DNA of 64,000 nucleotides from Prunella strophiata (Eukaryota > Chordata > Aves > Passeriformes > Prunellidae): positions 17,106,108-17,170,107 of the forward strand of contig JAZBQD010000001.1 in the NCBI GenBank assembly GCA_036583965.1, given 5' to 3'. The position numbers and the translations under genes were made by a program. Within the stretch, counting starts at the first letter, position 1. Each line of letters starts with the position of its first letter. Shown in pieces: positions 33,507 through 44,459 of this stretch. A model generated the notes under the pieces. It saw nothing but the letters and a program-made list of their open reading frames with translations. It did not search any database and was not told the origin of the DNA.

Positions 33507-35519
33507 AGTGTGTCACCAACTCTGCCAAATCCCAAATCTCTTCCTCCAGAGCTCTGTATGTGGGATCCAGGCCAGGTCCCCTTGGACTGAGGACATGGAT
33601 GAGGACATGGATGAGCTGTGCTCCATTCAGGAGGAGCAATTCCCCATGGGCAGAGCAGCTTCAGTCAGCAATTGATGCTGTTGGCTCCTGCTTCAGATCC
33701 TGGGATGCTGTAATTGCCCCATCTCCATCAGCTGCAGGACAGTGCTCCCTGCATTCCTGCTCAGGCCTTGCTTCTTTGTTTTTTCCTTCAGAAAGTCACA
33801 ACCCAGCAGGTGAAATCCTCACAAATAACTCTATAGGCCCAATAAAAATACCTGGGGTTGGAATATTTAATGATTTCTATGTTGGGAGCTAACTTGACCT
33901 AGTATTTATTCCTGTATTAATGTAAACCACAGGTGTTATCAGTAAAGAAGCAAACATGAAAGACTGGTAATTGTTTCTTCAACAGCAAATAAGCAATTAC
34001 ATATAATAATATATATTAATATATATAAAATGTATCATTTGCATGTTATTAAATATGCAGATAATCAATATATATATTAAAAAAAAAAAAGAAGAAATAA
34101 CAGTTTGTAAGAGGAAAGGCAGCACACACAGGGCTCTTCACCATCCCAGACACAATTTTGCTTTCCCTGAGGATCCAGCCCCTGTTTTTGTGCTGTTGTC
34201 TCATGCCTGCCCAGCCATGGTCCCAACACTCAGCACCCACAGGCAGAGAAGACATGGTGAAATTTAAAAAAGACTGAGCAAAGTCAGGAAAACAAAACCA
34301 TGCTTTCTTCTAGGGAAACTTGGTGGAAACCCTAGAAGGTGTTAAATTGATTTAATCCTTGTTGTGTTTTATTTGGCTGCTGTTGGTTTTGGCATAAGAA
34401 ATGAGTTCTGCTATTGTAGCCAGCATTTCTGAGAGCAGTTTTGAACAGGGAGGGTGTTTTCAGAGATGATTTTAGAAAAAGCTGCTTTAAAAAACAAAAG
34501 CTCTCCCACACAGTAGAACAGAAGATTTCCAAAGCCTCTCTTTCCCCTTGAAAACACATTTGTAACCATTAGTTGGGTGTCATGTTTCCTGATGGGGGTA
34601 TTTTCTCCCTTTGCATCCCCTCCTGGGGGGGTGAGGGCTGCTGCCTCTCCAGCCCTGCTGCTCATGAATCATCTCAGTCCAGAGGGCTCCAGGATTTGCA
34701 ACTCCCTTCCTGCTGCCAACTTTTGCAGAGGAGAAAGAGGAATCTCTTTTTTTTGGAGAGGTTTCCAGGCCAAGGAAGGGTCCATTCATTGGTGGGACCA
34801 TTACATTAGGAACTAATTAGAAGCACTTGGAACCAGAGGTCCTCTGTTGTGTTAAGATAAAAGCAATTTATCTTGTCACTGTTCAAATGCCATAATGCAA
34901 TAAGGAATAGTCCAAAACTTGCAGAAAAAGCAGAAGCCCAAACAAGGCAAAAAGCTACAGCAGAATAGATAATTTCTTTTATTACCTGCTGCTAATACAA
35001 GTTCAGTAAAAGTTATGAAACTGGAAACTATTAATTTCCTCCTAAACAGGTAAATTCTGTGCATGCTAACCTTACTGTTTAAGGATGCTTAATGACAACT
35101 GATTAAAATTTGAAATAACCAAAAATATTTCCCCCAGAGACTGATTTCCTGTTGGAATTGTTGACTTTGATCTTCCCATGCCTTGCCTTTGTCAATATTG
35201 GCTGTCACTGCTGTTGTGTAATCAATTTGTCTCCTTATTAGACTTCTCAGATTTCTCTGAACTTCATCAGTGCAAGTTACTTTCTAAGCCATGACAACAT
35301 TCTGCTCCTCACCTCCCACAGCCTCTTACAACATCCTCTTCATGGTTTGGAGATGAGTTTGTCCAAAGCCATGAGCTGAGTTTCTGCCTTGCTCCTTTCA
35401 AGCTCTTGATATTACATGGGAACAGCAGGCTCTGTAAGGAAATTTTGGTGATTTTTTATAATTCCTCTTGGATGTGAAGAGGTCTTACACTGATGGTTTA
35501 TAACAGAGTGCATTTTTAG
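33507..35519. other. Intergenic, no gene seen
   Basis: A 12-bp direct duplication (GAGGACATGGAT twice at about 33589-33612), an AT-dinucleotide-rich stretch at 34000-34080 and poly-A runs. No exon was recognised. Confidence 0.5.
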
Positions 35520-35521
35520 GT

Positions 35522-35872
35522 GTCCATGGAATTGCAGAATTGTTCAGGTTGGAAAGACCTCTGAGACCTCTGAGTCCAAGCATTAACCCAGCACTGCCCC
35601 ATGTCCCCAAGTGCCACATCCACACATTTATTCCACTCTCCAAGGTTGGTGACTCCACCACTGCCCTGGGCAGCCTGCTGCAGTGCTTCACAACTGGTTC
35701 TATGAAGAAATCTATGAAGAAATTTTCCTTCATATCCAATCTAAGAAGGACAGGAAGGTCTCCCCTTCCAGAAGGTCCCCCCTGAGCTCCTTTCCTCCAG
35801 CCTGAGCCCCTTTCCCAGCTCCTTCAGCCTCTCCTGGAGCTCCAGCCCCTTCCCAACTCCGTTGTCCTTTCA
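35522..35872 (-). mobile_element. CR1 LINE 3' region (antisense)
   Basis: The + strand begins with the reverse of a CR1 3' end (GTTCAGGTTGGAAAGACCTC), then CCAAGTGCCACATCCACAC and CACTGCCCTGGGCAGCCTG, and ends CTCCTGGAGCTCCAGCCCC. Its 5' part is truncated. An ATCTATGAAGAA/TTCTATGAAGAA duplication sits inside it near 35698-35722. Confidence 0.9.
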
Positions 35873-35879
35873 TTTTTCT

Positions 35880-38430
35880 GTGTGTGTGTCCCCAAAAAGA
35901 AGCCTTACCCGTTGTTATGAAGTCAGATTACATTGGGAAAGGTAAAAACTGGGGGAGAAGTGGATATTTAAAGTATTTTACCCAGCAATCCTACAAATCA
36001 CCCCTCAGAATGGCACACATCTCTCCGAGGTATTTTTGGTAGGTTACCAAATGGAGCCAATTTCCTTTCAGATGCAAATCTGCTAGCTGGTGTAAAACTG
36101 CAAGGATTTGCAAAGTTATGTTTCTAAAGCAAAGAAAATGTTAGCAAACTCCCAAACAAAAACACCTTCTCTTTATTCACATTAATCTGTATTATTTACT
36201 AGTATGAGGAAAGACTCAACAGGGCTTGTAATGAAAACAAACTTCAGAATTCCTCGTGGCACCCTCAAGCTAAAGATTTTTAGGTGAATTGCTGTGGCTT
36301 TTTTGCACAGTATATGATTTCCATATTGTTTGACATGTTTTCACTTGACATCAGATTAGCCAACAGGTTAAATATTGTGGTTTCAAAGTGTTAATTTAGC
36401 ACGCTTGCAAATTAGAATTTTAACATATTTGGAATTTTGATGAGACTAAAAGGCAAATTGTAATGTTTAAAGCAGCTGATTTTAGGTGCAGTTCAGCAAT
36501 TAAGTTAATTTCGAGCTTTCTGATGCTGAGAAGGCCACTCAGGGCTGATAATAGCTTATTTTCTCAGATGGAGATTGAGGAGCTGACTACAAACTTCCAA
36601 ACGAACACATGTGCCTGATTTGTCTATTTGTATTCAAGTTTACCTTTTCTGGTTGTCAGTAACACTACCCCACCTGCCCTATACAGCCTCTAGTGCTCAA
36701 ACCTATTTGGAAAATCATGTCAATGGGGATTTGCATCATTACAATTTCCTTTCCATTTAGGAAGCATCTGCTATATCTTTAAAAGTAACAGGTTTGAAGA
36801 GGCCACAGGCTGTGAAACAGACTAAACCATTATTAAAATGAAACAAAAACTTTAAAAGAAAAAAAGCTTGCTGGACCTAATTCAACAGCAGTTTCAACAT
36901 TTTTTTTTTTTTTAAACTCTTTTTACCTTGAAAAGGTTAAAAGCATTTGGGTCCTTGTGGAAAATGTAATTGCATTTCAGCCTTGTTTATGTGTGAATCT
37001 AAAGAATACTGATAATCTGCCACGTGAAAAAGTTCTGTTCTTCTGCTAACAGGCAATCCTTCCTGCTCCTAACAGGTCTTTCTATTAAGAAAACAGTTAA
37101 GGCCTAATTGGAACTTTTATCTGTGCCATGTCACTCTAACTGGCCAACCATGGCCAGCAGTCATATAAATGTTATTTTAAGTACCTCAATTGTACAGATC
37201 CAAGCACTGCTAGGAAGGAGGGGAAACCTCAGCTGCAAATAACAAATAAAATAACAAATAATAACAAATAAAAAGCAAAGTTCTGTGAAGATGTGCTCGA
37301 GCAGGTTAAGTTAACAGTGTTATCTTGCTAAACTTCATGCATACCATTTCCACAGGCAGCTGGAAGGAGGTTTTGTCAGGGGAATTGACTCATCCCAGGA
37401 CATTTCTGTCTCTAATTAGTTTATTTTCTGTTCTGTTGAAGGTGGGCAGTGCTGCTTCTTTGCCATTTATCTCAAAGGAAAGCTCTAAACCAAAATATTT
37501 CAGCCAGACTTGGTCCTCTAATCTGCCTACATCATCATGGGGAGACCTACACAAAAAAATAAATCCAACTTCCAGGATTTTCCTGAAGTGGGACTACACA
37601 GTCTCCTCCCCAGCTTCTCTCTGTTTCTCTGCCCAAGCTCCAGCTTTGCAGGAAAAGAAAACAAACCCTGTTTTAAGAATTGTTTTAGGCAAGCAGGATA
37701 TTTTGTTTATGTGTGTGTTTGCTCCACGTCCTGGTCAGTGCCTGGAACTTTGGCTTTGGCTTCTCCTGAGTCTCATTGCACACATCCCAAATGGAAAGAA
37801 AAAATGCAGCTGCTTTCCAAAACCATTCAGTGCTGGGTTGTTCTTGCTTGCAGAGGGAGCAGGGATTTAGCCAGGGCAAAGGGAATCCCATCCCAATCTG
37901 TGCTGGGAAACAGGGTCCAGAGAACACTTGTGCTGCTTTTGAGAAGTTACAGCCTGGATTTTCAGGCACAGTTCCTTTGATGGTTTTTGCTTCTCTCTAC
38001 ACATCCCCACATCATTCAAAACTGGAAACTTCTCTTTTATTTTCCTGGTAGTATGGCTGGTTTGCACTGGCTGGCAGGCACCACAGAGTTGCTATCAGTA
38101 GGGTTTTTGTGGTGCTCATTAGAAAATTGTGTTTCAGGTGGGATTCTGGATCCTGCAGCTTTGAACACTGGACTTGGAAGAAGAACCTGACTTTGAAACA
38201 GTGATAGCAACTCCCTCCTTGAACATCAGGCCTTTGAAAACCCTCTTCCATCTGGCACTGACAAATTAATGGATCTCTAGAGATTAGATCATTGAGCTCC
38301 TTCTGTGTCTCAAGGCAGAACTGAGCATATCCCAGTCATTTGGGAGAAGGAAAGATGAATGCTGTCTTCCTGGAGTCCACCTTGCTGGAGCCAAACATCC
38401 CAATCCCAGTCATCAACTCATGGAGTGCAG
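35880..38430. other. Intergenic, partly conserved-looking
   Basis: 36000-37200 is AT-rich and repeat-free with homeodomain-type cores. 37325-37870 has a long open frame that resembles nothing known. A short AATAAC/AAATA low-complexity run is at about 37238-37273. Confidence 0.5.
36330..36690. promoter_or_regulatory. Candidate conserved noncoding element
   Basis: Non-repetitive AT-rich sequence with TTAATTTAGCACGC, CAATTAAGTTAATTTCGAGC and ACGAACACATG, keeping CpGs in an AT background. The regulatory role is inferred. Confidence 0.28.
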
Positions 38431-38485
38431 TCCCAATCCCAATCCCAATCCCAATCCCAATCCCAATCCCAATCCCAATCCCAAT
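38431..38485 (+). repeat. (TCCCAA)9 hexanucleotide array
   Basis: Nine perfect TCCCAA units. The flanks are related to each other: CTCATGGAGTGCAG on the left and CTCAAGGAGTGCAATG on the right, so the array may have expanded inside an older duplicated unit. The hexamer is the complement of the GGGATT units in BUB3 intron 1. Confidence 0.95.
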
Positions 38486-38489
38486 CAGC

Positions 38490-39600
38490 TCAAGGAGTGC
38501 AATGTTCACTGAGAGCAAGGACACAGCCACTCTGGGGTGGTGGAACGTGGCAGTGCTGGGTTTGTAGCCTCAGTGGGTTTTTTGCCTGGTACTCCAGTCA
38601 TGTTTTGTTGGCAGCACTCTGTGGCTCAGATTCCTTCAGGAACATTCAGAGGTTTGGACTCTGCTGCTGTGGCCAAAGCTCTGAGCCCTGTGGAGGGGAT
38701 TTGACCTTCCCAGCCAGGGAGGAATCAGTGAGGTGCCACTGCTGAGCTCTTGATAAACCCAGAGGAGCACCTGGGCTGGTTCATCCCTACATCAGCCAAG
38801 GAGCCAGGCTGCTGGGCTGGACTGGGGCTGTGTTTGTGTTTGTCCACAGTTTGTGGGCTCTGTGTGTGCAGTCAGACTGGAAATGCTCTCTGCAGCATGG
38901 AAGAGCTGCACAGAAGGGTATGTACACACACAGACACACAAAATTCCTCTTTACTCATCCTTTCTTCTCCAACACTGCTTTGATAAGGGGATTCCATTTT
39001 CTCCTCCAGACTTCTGCTGAGGCTGGGGAGGGATCCCGTTTCAGGGAGCCTGTCTGACACTCAGAGCATCACCCTGCTCCATTGTTTGCAGGAGCTCGAT
39101 GAAACTTTTGTGCACTTGGGTTGAGCTCCTGCCCCCAGGCCCGGCAGATCATTCCCCCTGCAATTAGTATTCATGGTTAGCTGAGCAGAACTTCTGCAAC
39201 ACATCTGCCCTGCTTTGAAGGTTGAGTTACACGGATTCAAAGTGGCCAGAGGAAAGGTTCCTATAGGAAGAAGATCTCTGGGAATATCCATTGTCTTTTT
39301 GTGTGTTTAATGCTGGTGTTTCAGGTAGGATTTCCTTGCTGTTTATTCAGTGCTTTCTAATTTAGCACACCATAAAGTGGGACAGAGAGTAAGAACGCAG
39401 TGGTTTTAAAATTTTCCAATGAATTTTGTTCTAGGTTTCCAATTGCTTTCTTGGATTTGGGAGAGGAGGTGGTACTTTCACTTCTTCAGAAAATTCACAT
39501 GTGTTATCTTAAAGTTTTTGCATATTTGCACATGTAGCAAATATTTGTTTTTTCAATACTCTAGGTACAGAGATCTCCATATATTTGACATTCAGAGAAG
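38490..39600. other. Intergenic, no gene seen
   Basis: Mixed-composition sequence with a short CACACA tract near 38923-38940. No recognisable exon or transposon. Confidence 0.5.
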
Positions 39601-39606
39601 CATCAC

Positions 39607-39647
39607 AGAGTCATAGAATGACTTGGGCTGGAAGGGACCTCAAAAAA
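39607..39647 (-). mobile_element. CR1 3'-terminal stub (antisense)
   Basis: CAGAGTCATAGAATGACTTG followed by GGCTGGAAGGGACCTC is the reverse of a CR1 3' end with its terminal ATTCTATG-type repeat. Only about 40 bp remains. Confidence 0.75.
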
Positions 39648-39744
39648 ATATTTTGAATGTTGATATGGCCAACATGTTGCATAAATGCCTTCTTTGCTAA
39701 AAATATCTCCAGGTCAAAACTTCTTGTGTCTCCTATGAAGACAA

Positions 39745-39905
39745 CCTGGGAGAAGGGGAAGCTCCAGAGAGACCTTAGAGCCCCTTCCAGTGCCTGCAGG
39801 GACTCCAAAAGAGCTGGAAAGGGACTGTGGAAAAGGGCCTGGAATGACAGGACAAGGGGGAATGGGTTTAAGCTGAAGGTTGGTAAATTTAGATGGGCTG
39901 AAAAG
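39745..39905 (+). mobile_element. CR1 LINE internal fragment
   Basis: Sense-strand CR1 signature: GACCTTAGAGCCCCTTCCAG, GCTGGAAAGGGACTGTGG, TGACAGGACAAGGGGG and AAATTTAGATGGG. It lacks the CR1 3' terminus and lies about 100 bp from an antisense CR1 stub. Confidence 0.85.
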
Positions 39906-39909
39906 TGCA

Positions 39910-41690
39910 ACAACCCTTGCTGGCAACACAACCTCTTGATTGCAGTGCTGGGTTTGGGAAAGGATCTCAGAATCTCAAACAATTTTTTTTTTTTTGCCAT
40001 GCTTGAATTAATCTCTGAAATGTATTGTTTTAATGGATCTAATTATTGGGATATTTAATTTTGGCTAGGATGTGTCAGTGTGTACATGGCCCTCAAAAAA
40101 AAAAAAAAATTGTTTCCTTAGGAGATAAACTTTTAAAAAGGGATTATTTTATTGGCCTGTAAAAGGATAGTTTACCTGGGTTTTGAATGGAGAGTTAGGA
40201 GTTCACTGTGACCCAAATACCAGTGAAAGTGTATCACGGGTGATCACTTTTTCTAATGTAAATCATTTAACATTGGTAATTTTCCTCTGTTGCTAATGCC
40301 ATTAGTTACTTTAGAGGTAAAAAATAAAAGGATGTTTTACCTACCTTTTTTTTTTTTTAAATTTTGCTAGCTACCCATAGCTTAACTTAATGATTTGTAT
40401 AAGTGATAGTAATTGCTGAAACTACAGTTGAGTATTATTAGCTATAAAATGAACATGGTTATATGTCCAACACAACTAGCAAGGAACAGAAATGCAGTTG
40501 TATCCAAGAGAAAATAATTACAGCAATAATCAGTGTAATTCATGATAATGGCTGAATTGAATTTCACACCATAGCTCCAAGCACTTACATTTAATGAATG
40601 TAGTTTGTGCTTGTTTACTAAAAAGGTTTTTAGCAGAAAATCGATAATGTAACTTCAGTGTTTCTAATTGCAAATGCAATTTTTTTAAAAAAGTAGTGGT
40701 TCAATAAGGATTTTGTAGGGAAAATTAAGGTATGTGAGTGCAGCAAATGCTGTTACTTTAATTAGGCTACCTGCACATTAGTGCTATAGTTCCTTAATAT
40801 TTATTTATTACTCCATATTGATTAAAATTGGTTTGCATTCCATTTTTAAGACTAGCTAATGTAATGAACATTGAAACTTTTCAGCTGCTATGACTAAGCA
40901 GATCATTTCTAATGGGTCTGTCCTCACAAAGATGTGTTTTTACCTTAAAAGCATTATCATACCAGCAATGAGGTACAGGCCTAGCTACAAAGGTGCTTTC
41001 TACATGTAGAATACAAAAAAGTTGCTCATCCTTCATGTGGAATGGCAGAATGAATAAAGTGATTGGCACTTGGTGGTGTAATTATAAGTGCTTAATTGGT
41101 CTGAGTGTATTCTTGGCCTAGTTTGTGGTGAGGGAAACTGCAGGGTTTTAAAATGGTGAGGGAGCTGAGGAATGCAATGCCAGGTGGATTTTTCAGCTCC
41201 TTGCCCTCACAGTCTGGGCTGTGACCTCCTAGAGCAGGTCAGAGGGGGTTCATAGAGGTTATTGACATACACAACTCCAGCAAAGACAACCAGAAATAAT
41301 CCCAGAGGCAGATTTGTGGGATTAAACCCCACAGTGCTGCTTTTACAGAAGTCAACAGCACATCTCCCACTCCATCCCCTGGTGGGTCACGATGGCTGGA
41401 GCTGGGGCTGGGCACTGCAAAGGAGGTGGGAGGGAAGGCAGAGCACTCAGAAAACAGAAGGGAGAAGGAACAACCAGAGGTGGGGTTTCTGGAGCTCAGC
41501 TACCTGCAAACACAGGTTGCTTTTACCTCCAGGCTCTTAGATCAAGGCCCAAGTCCTACACTGCTGAGGAAAGGGGGAAGAGCTGTGAACCCCTCCTGAA
41601 CTTTCTCACCCAAGTCACTGAGCCACCTTTATGGTCTGCAGGGAGGGTTTTGAATGGGTCAGAAACCATGGTCAGTGGAGATGTTTTGTC
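39910..41690. other. Intergenic, partly conserved-looking
   Basis: 40190-40870 is AT-rich and repeat-free with homeodomain cores. 41100-41690 is of mixed composition with no recognised feature. Confidence 0.45.
40190..40870. promoter_or_regulatory. Candidate conserved noncoding element
   Basis: Contains TATCACGGGTGATCAC, GCCATTAGTTAC, several TAATTA-type cores and AGAAAATCGATAATG, without recognisable repeats except a poly-T tract just upstream of its middle. Inferred from composition and motif density. Confidence 0.28.
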
Positions 41691-41696
41691 TTAAAA

Positions 41697-41770
41697 TCAA
41701 AGAACCACAGAATGGTTTGGGGTGGAAGGGACCTCTAAAGGTCATCTGGTCCAACCTCCCTGCCATAAGA
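41697..41770 (-). mobile_element. CR1 3'-terminal stub (antisense)
   Basis: CCACAGAATGGTTTGGGGTG, GAAGGGACCTCTAAAGGTC and GGTCCAACCTCCCTGCCATA are the reverse of a CR1 3' end. Only the last 70 bp or so is present. Confidence 0.9.
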
Positions 41771-41774
41771 AGGG

Positions 41775-43405
41775 AAATCTTCACGTGGATGAGAAGAAAG
41801 TCACTAAGTCATGGATCTTCCAAATCCAAGGTGATCTTCCAGCTGCAGGGATGTCACTGCCCAACCAGCAGCAATAATCTTGTAACTGGACTTAAACTGT
41901 GGCAGCAAATTAAGTGCAATTCAGCAGGAATATATGAAGCGATCCATAGGGGTTTAAAAAAAAAATAAACCCTGATCACTCAAGATTTGTGCTCTGATTA
42001 TTTTCTGCGGCTGCCTGCCCTCAGTGCTAGAACCAGCACTGCATTTTCTGCTGGGTTCAGTCAGGCATTTTACTCTACAAAAACAACTAGCTCCTTTCCA
42101 ACCAATGATTACTTGTAATTATGCTTTCCCCTGCCATTATTCTAATAGACTGTCATGCTGCACAGAGGAGGCGTTTGGAGACTGCTTTTATGGATGGACT
42201 GTTGGAACACTTAATATAGCTCTATTTTTGAATTATCAGGTTCTATCCTTTTGAAGTCTGTGTTAGTGGAACTCCTATTTATGAAATGTGCTGTGCTTAA
42301 AGGTTTGCTATTGATGAAGAGGTCCAACAGAGGCCTTTATCGTAAGTACTGCAGCATTCTCCCCGAGAAATAAATAGCCTTGCTAAAAGGTATGCTGTGT
42401 ACCAAGGTTGCAAATTATCAGCCAAGCACCTTATAACTGTATACTTCAAAAATGCCTTTCTGCTTTCTGTTTGTTCTCCTTTTTTTTTCCACAACACCAG
42501 CAGAGTTTTTAAAAACCACATAAGGAATAAAAATCCCCCAGAACCCCAAATCTGTTGGCTGTTTAATTGGACAGCATGTCCTCGTTGTAGCTCTTTAATA
42601 TTCATATATTCCTTGGCAGAAGGTGCTGTTTACAGGTGTGCCACTCTCTGAGTTTTGGGGGAGTTTTCAGCTCCCATTCAGAGGGTGATTCCAAGCACTG
42701 ATTTATTGCAGGATTTCATCACAGTGGCAGCCCCACCAAAGCTGTGAGCTGAGCATTACTGCCCAATTACCCAGGACAGGGTAATGAGAGCCACGCCACA
42801 CAAACAGAAAAAAATTAAAAAGGCAATCAGGTATTTTTAGTCCTGAATAATTTTAGTTTACAGTCAAAATCCAGGTAGGATGGACCTTTGCACCTTCATT
42901 TTTGGGTTGAAATTACTGGGAGCTCAGTGATGCAAGGTACTGCCTGTTCTTTCTCTCTTTTCAAATCAGCTCCAAACCCTCTCTTTAATTCTGCCACTGC
43001 TCCATATCTTCAGATCTTTAGACCTGAAGACAAAGTGGGCTGATGATATGACATACATTGATTTCTCTATCTGCTGCTGAGCTGTTCCCTCATTTAAGAC
43101 CAGAATGAACTTGTTGTCAATAGAATTTATTTCAAAAATTAAAAGGAAATAATAACATTTTTCATTATTAAGTTTTATATCATCACAACATGGTGATTTC
43201 TGTGGGAGCTACTACATCCAAACATACCTTTCCTGTCCTTGGGAGCCCATTCTTAGGTTGTGTTTGCAGACCTGGAGTGTGCCAGGACTGGGGACCACAG
43301 TTCCTGGTGTGCTCCTGGAGCTGGGGCTGGCACCAGCACACTGGGATGTGTCCTGCAGGGTGGGGTGATCCTGAGAGGGGACACTGTGGGGACGAGGCAA
43401 AAAGG
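41775..43405. other. Intergenic, partly conserved-looking
   Basis: 42000-42460 looks like conserved noncoding DNA. 42460-43200 is AT-rich with nothing recognised. 43200-43405 is GC-moderate and may be the decayed upstream part of the CR1 that follows. Confidence 0.45.
42000..42460. promoter_or_regulatory. Candidate conserved noncoding element
   Basis: Repeat-free sequence with CCAATGATTACTTGTAATTATG, GAGGAGGCGTTTGG, CTTTATCGTAAG and CTCCCCGAGAAATAAATAG. Retained CpGs and homeodomain cores suggest an enhancer; this is an inference. Confidence 0.3.
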
Positions 43406-43407
43406 TG

Positions 43408-43482
43408 GGGAAAGATCTGGAGCCCCAGGAGGGGCTGAGGGAGCTGGGAAGGGGCTCAGCTGGAGAAAAGGGGCTCAGGGGG
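43408..43482 (+). mobile_element. CR1 LINE, 5' part, interrupted by an LTR
   Basis: GAGGGGCTGAGGGAGCTGGG and GCTGGAGAAAAGGGGCTCAG are CR1 signatures. The sequence stops at the LTR and resumes at 44105 with ACCTTGTGGCTCTGC, the expected next CR1 segment. Confidence 0.88.
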
Positions 43483-44104
43483 TGTCGGTGTCTCTCTGTA
43501 GCTCGAGATGATTCTGATCAGCGAGAGAGTCTCTGTGTTCTGGCCTGAGAAACCAAAGAAGGAGTCAGGAGCTTCTTGTGCAGTTTTCAAGGTTGTTTAT
43601 TGTTTCTTATCTAACAGATTTTTTCCCCTGACCAGCCCAGGTCTGTTCAGCAGGTCAGTTTGGAGTGCACTCCCCACCTCTGGGGTGGTGTTGTCTTTTT
43701 ATACTAAAAACTCCCTGTACATTATTTACAGTTATTTTCCAATACCCATCACCTGTGTTACACAGTCCAACTCTGCTCTAAACCAATCCAAAAGTGCCAC
43801 CATCACCCAGAAGATGGAGGCTGTGAAGAAGGAGAAAGGACAGAACACACCCAAATTCCTCCATCTTGACCCCAGAACCTTCATTCTAAAAAACCCTAAA
43901 ATTCTACATTTTCGCCCTGTGAGAAACTTATTATTACTCTACTTAATTTGTGTGGCTTGTAATTCTTCATATAAAGTTGGTAATCTTTTCCACGGCTCAA
44001 TATCAAAGGCACAGGGGTCTTGGGCTCTGTGCCAAGGTCTCAGAGCCCCCTGCCAGGGGCTGGAGCCATCCAGGGCAGCCAGAGGGATGTGCTGGGTTCC
44101 AACA
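43483..44104 (-). mobile_element. Solo LTR, endogenous retrovirus (copy 2), inserted in CR1
   Basis: 622 bp. Read on the minus strand it starts TGTTGGAACCCAGCACATC and ends CA, flanked by an exact 6-bp target duplication AGGGGG (43477-43482 and 44105-44110). The TATA box lies opposite 43693-43705 and AATAAA opposite 43596-43601. A 6-bp duplication points to class II (ERVK/beta-like) integration. No internal genes remain. Confidence 0.95.
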
Positions 44105-44455
44105 AGGGGGGACCTTGTGGCTCTGCACAGCTCCTGCCAGGAGGGGACAGCCCGGGGGGGGGGGTCGGGCTCTGCTCCAGGGAACAGGGACAGGAGGAGA
44201 GGGAACAGCCTCCAGATTAGCCAGAGGAGGTTTAGATAAAATTTAGGAAAAGTTTCCTCACAGAAAGGATGGTCAAGCATTGGAACAGGCTGCCCAGGGC
44301 AGTGGTGGAGTCCCCATCCCTGGAGGGATTGAAAAGCTTTGGGTCCACATTGTGGATGTGGCCCTTGGGGACACGGGGCAGTGCTGGGGAAGGGTTGGAC
44401 TCTGTGACCTTGGGGGGCTTTTCCAACCTAAAGGATTCTGCAATTCTGTGATTTC
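44105..44455 (+). mobile_element. CR1 LINE, 3' part, resumed after the LTR
   Basis: Continues the CR1 through GGAGGTTTAGATAAAATTTA, GGATGGTCAAGCATTGGAAC and GGCTGCCCAGGGCAGTGGTG, ending CTTTTCCAACCTAAAGGATTC and the ATTCTGTG terminal repeat. A G-run of about 10 lies near 44154-44164. Confidence 0.93.
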
Positions 44456-44459
44456 ATGA

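Noticed and set aside
37325..37870. 181-codon open frame in the desert
   Set aside because: Composition and amino-acid content look random. An overlapping open frame occurs in another register, and no domain, promoter or splice context was recognised.
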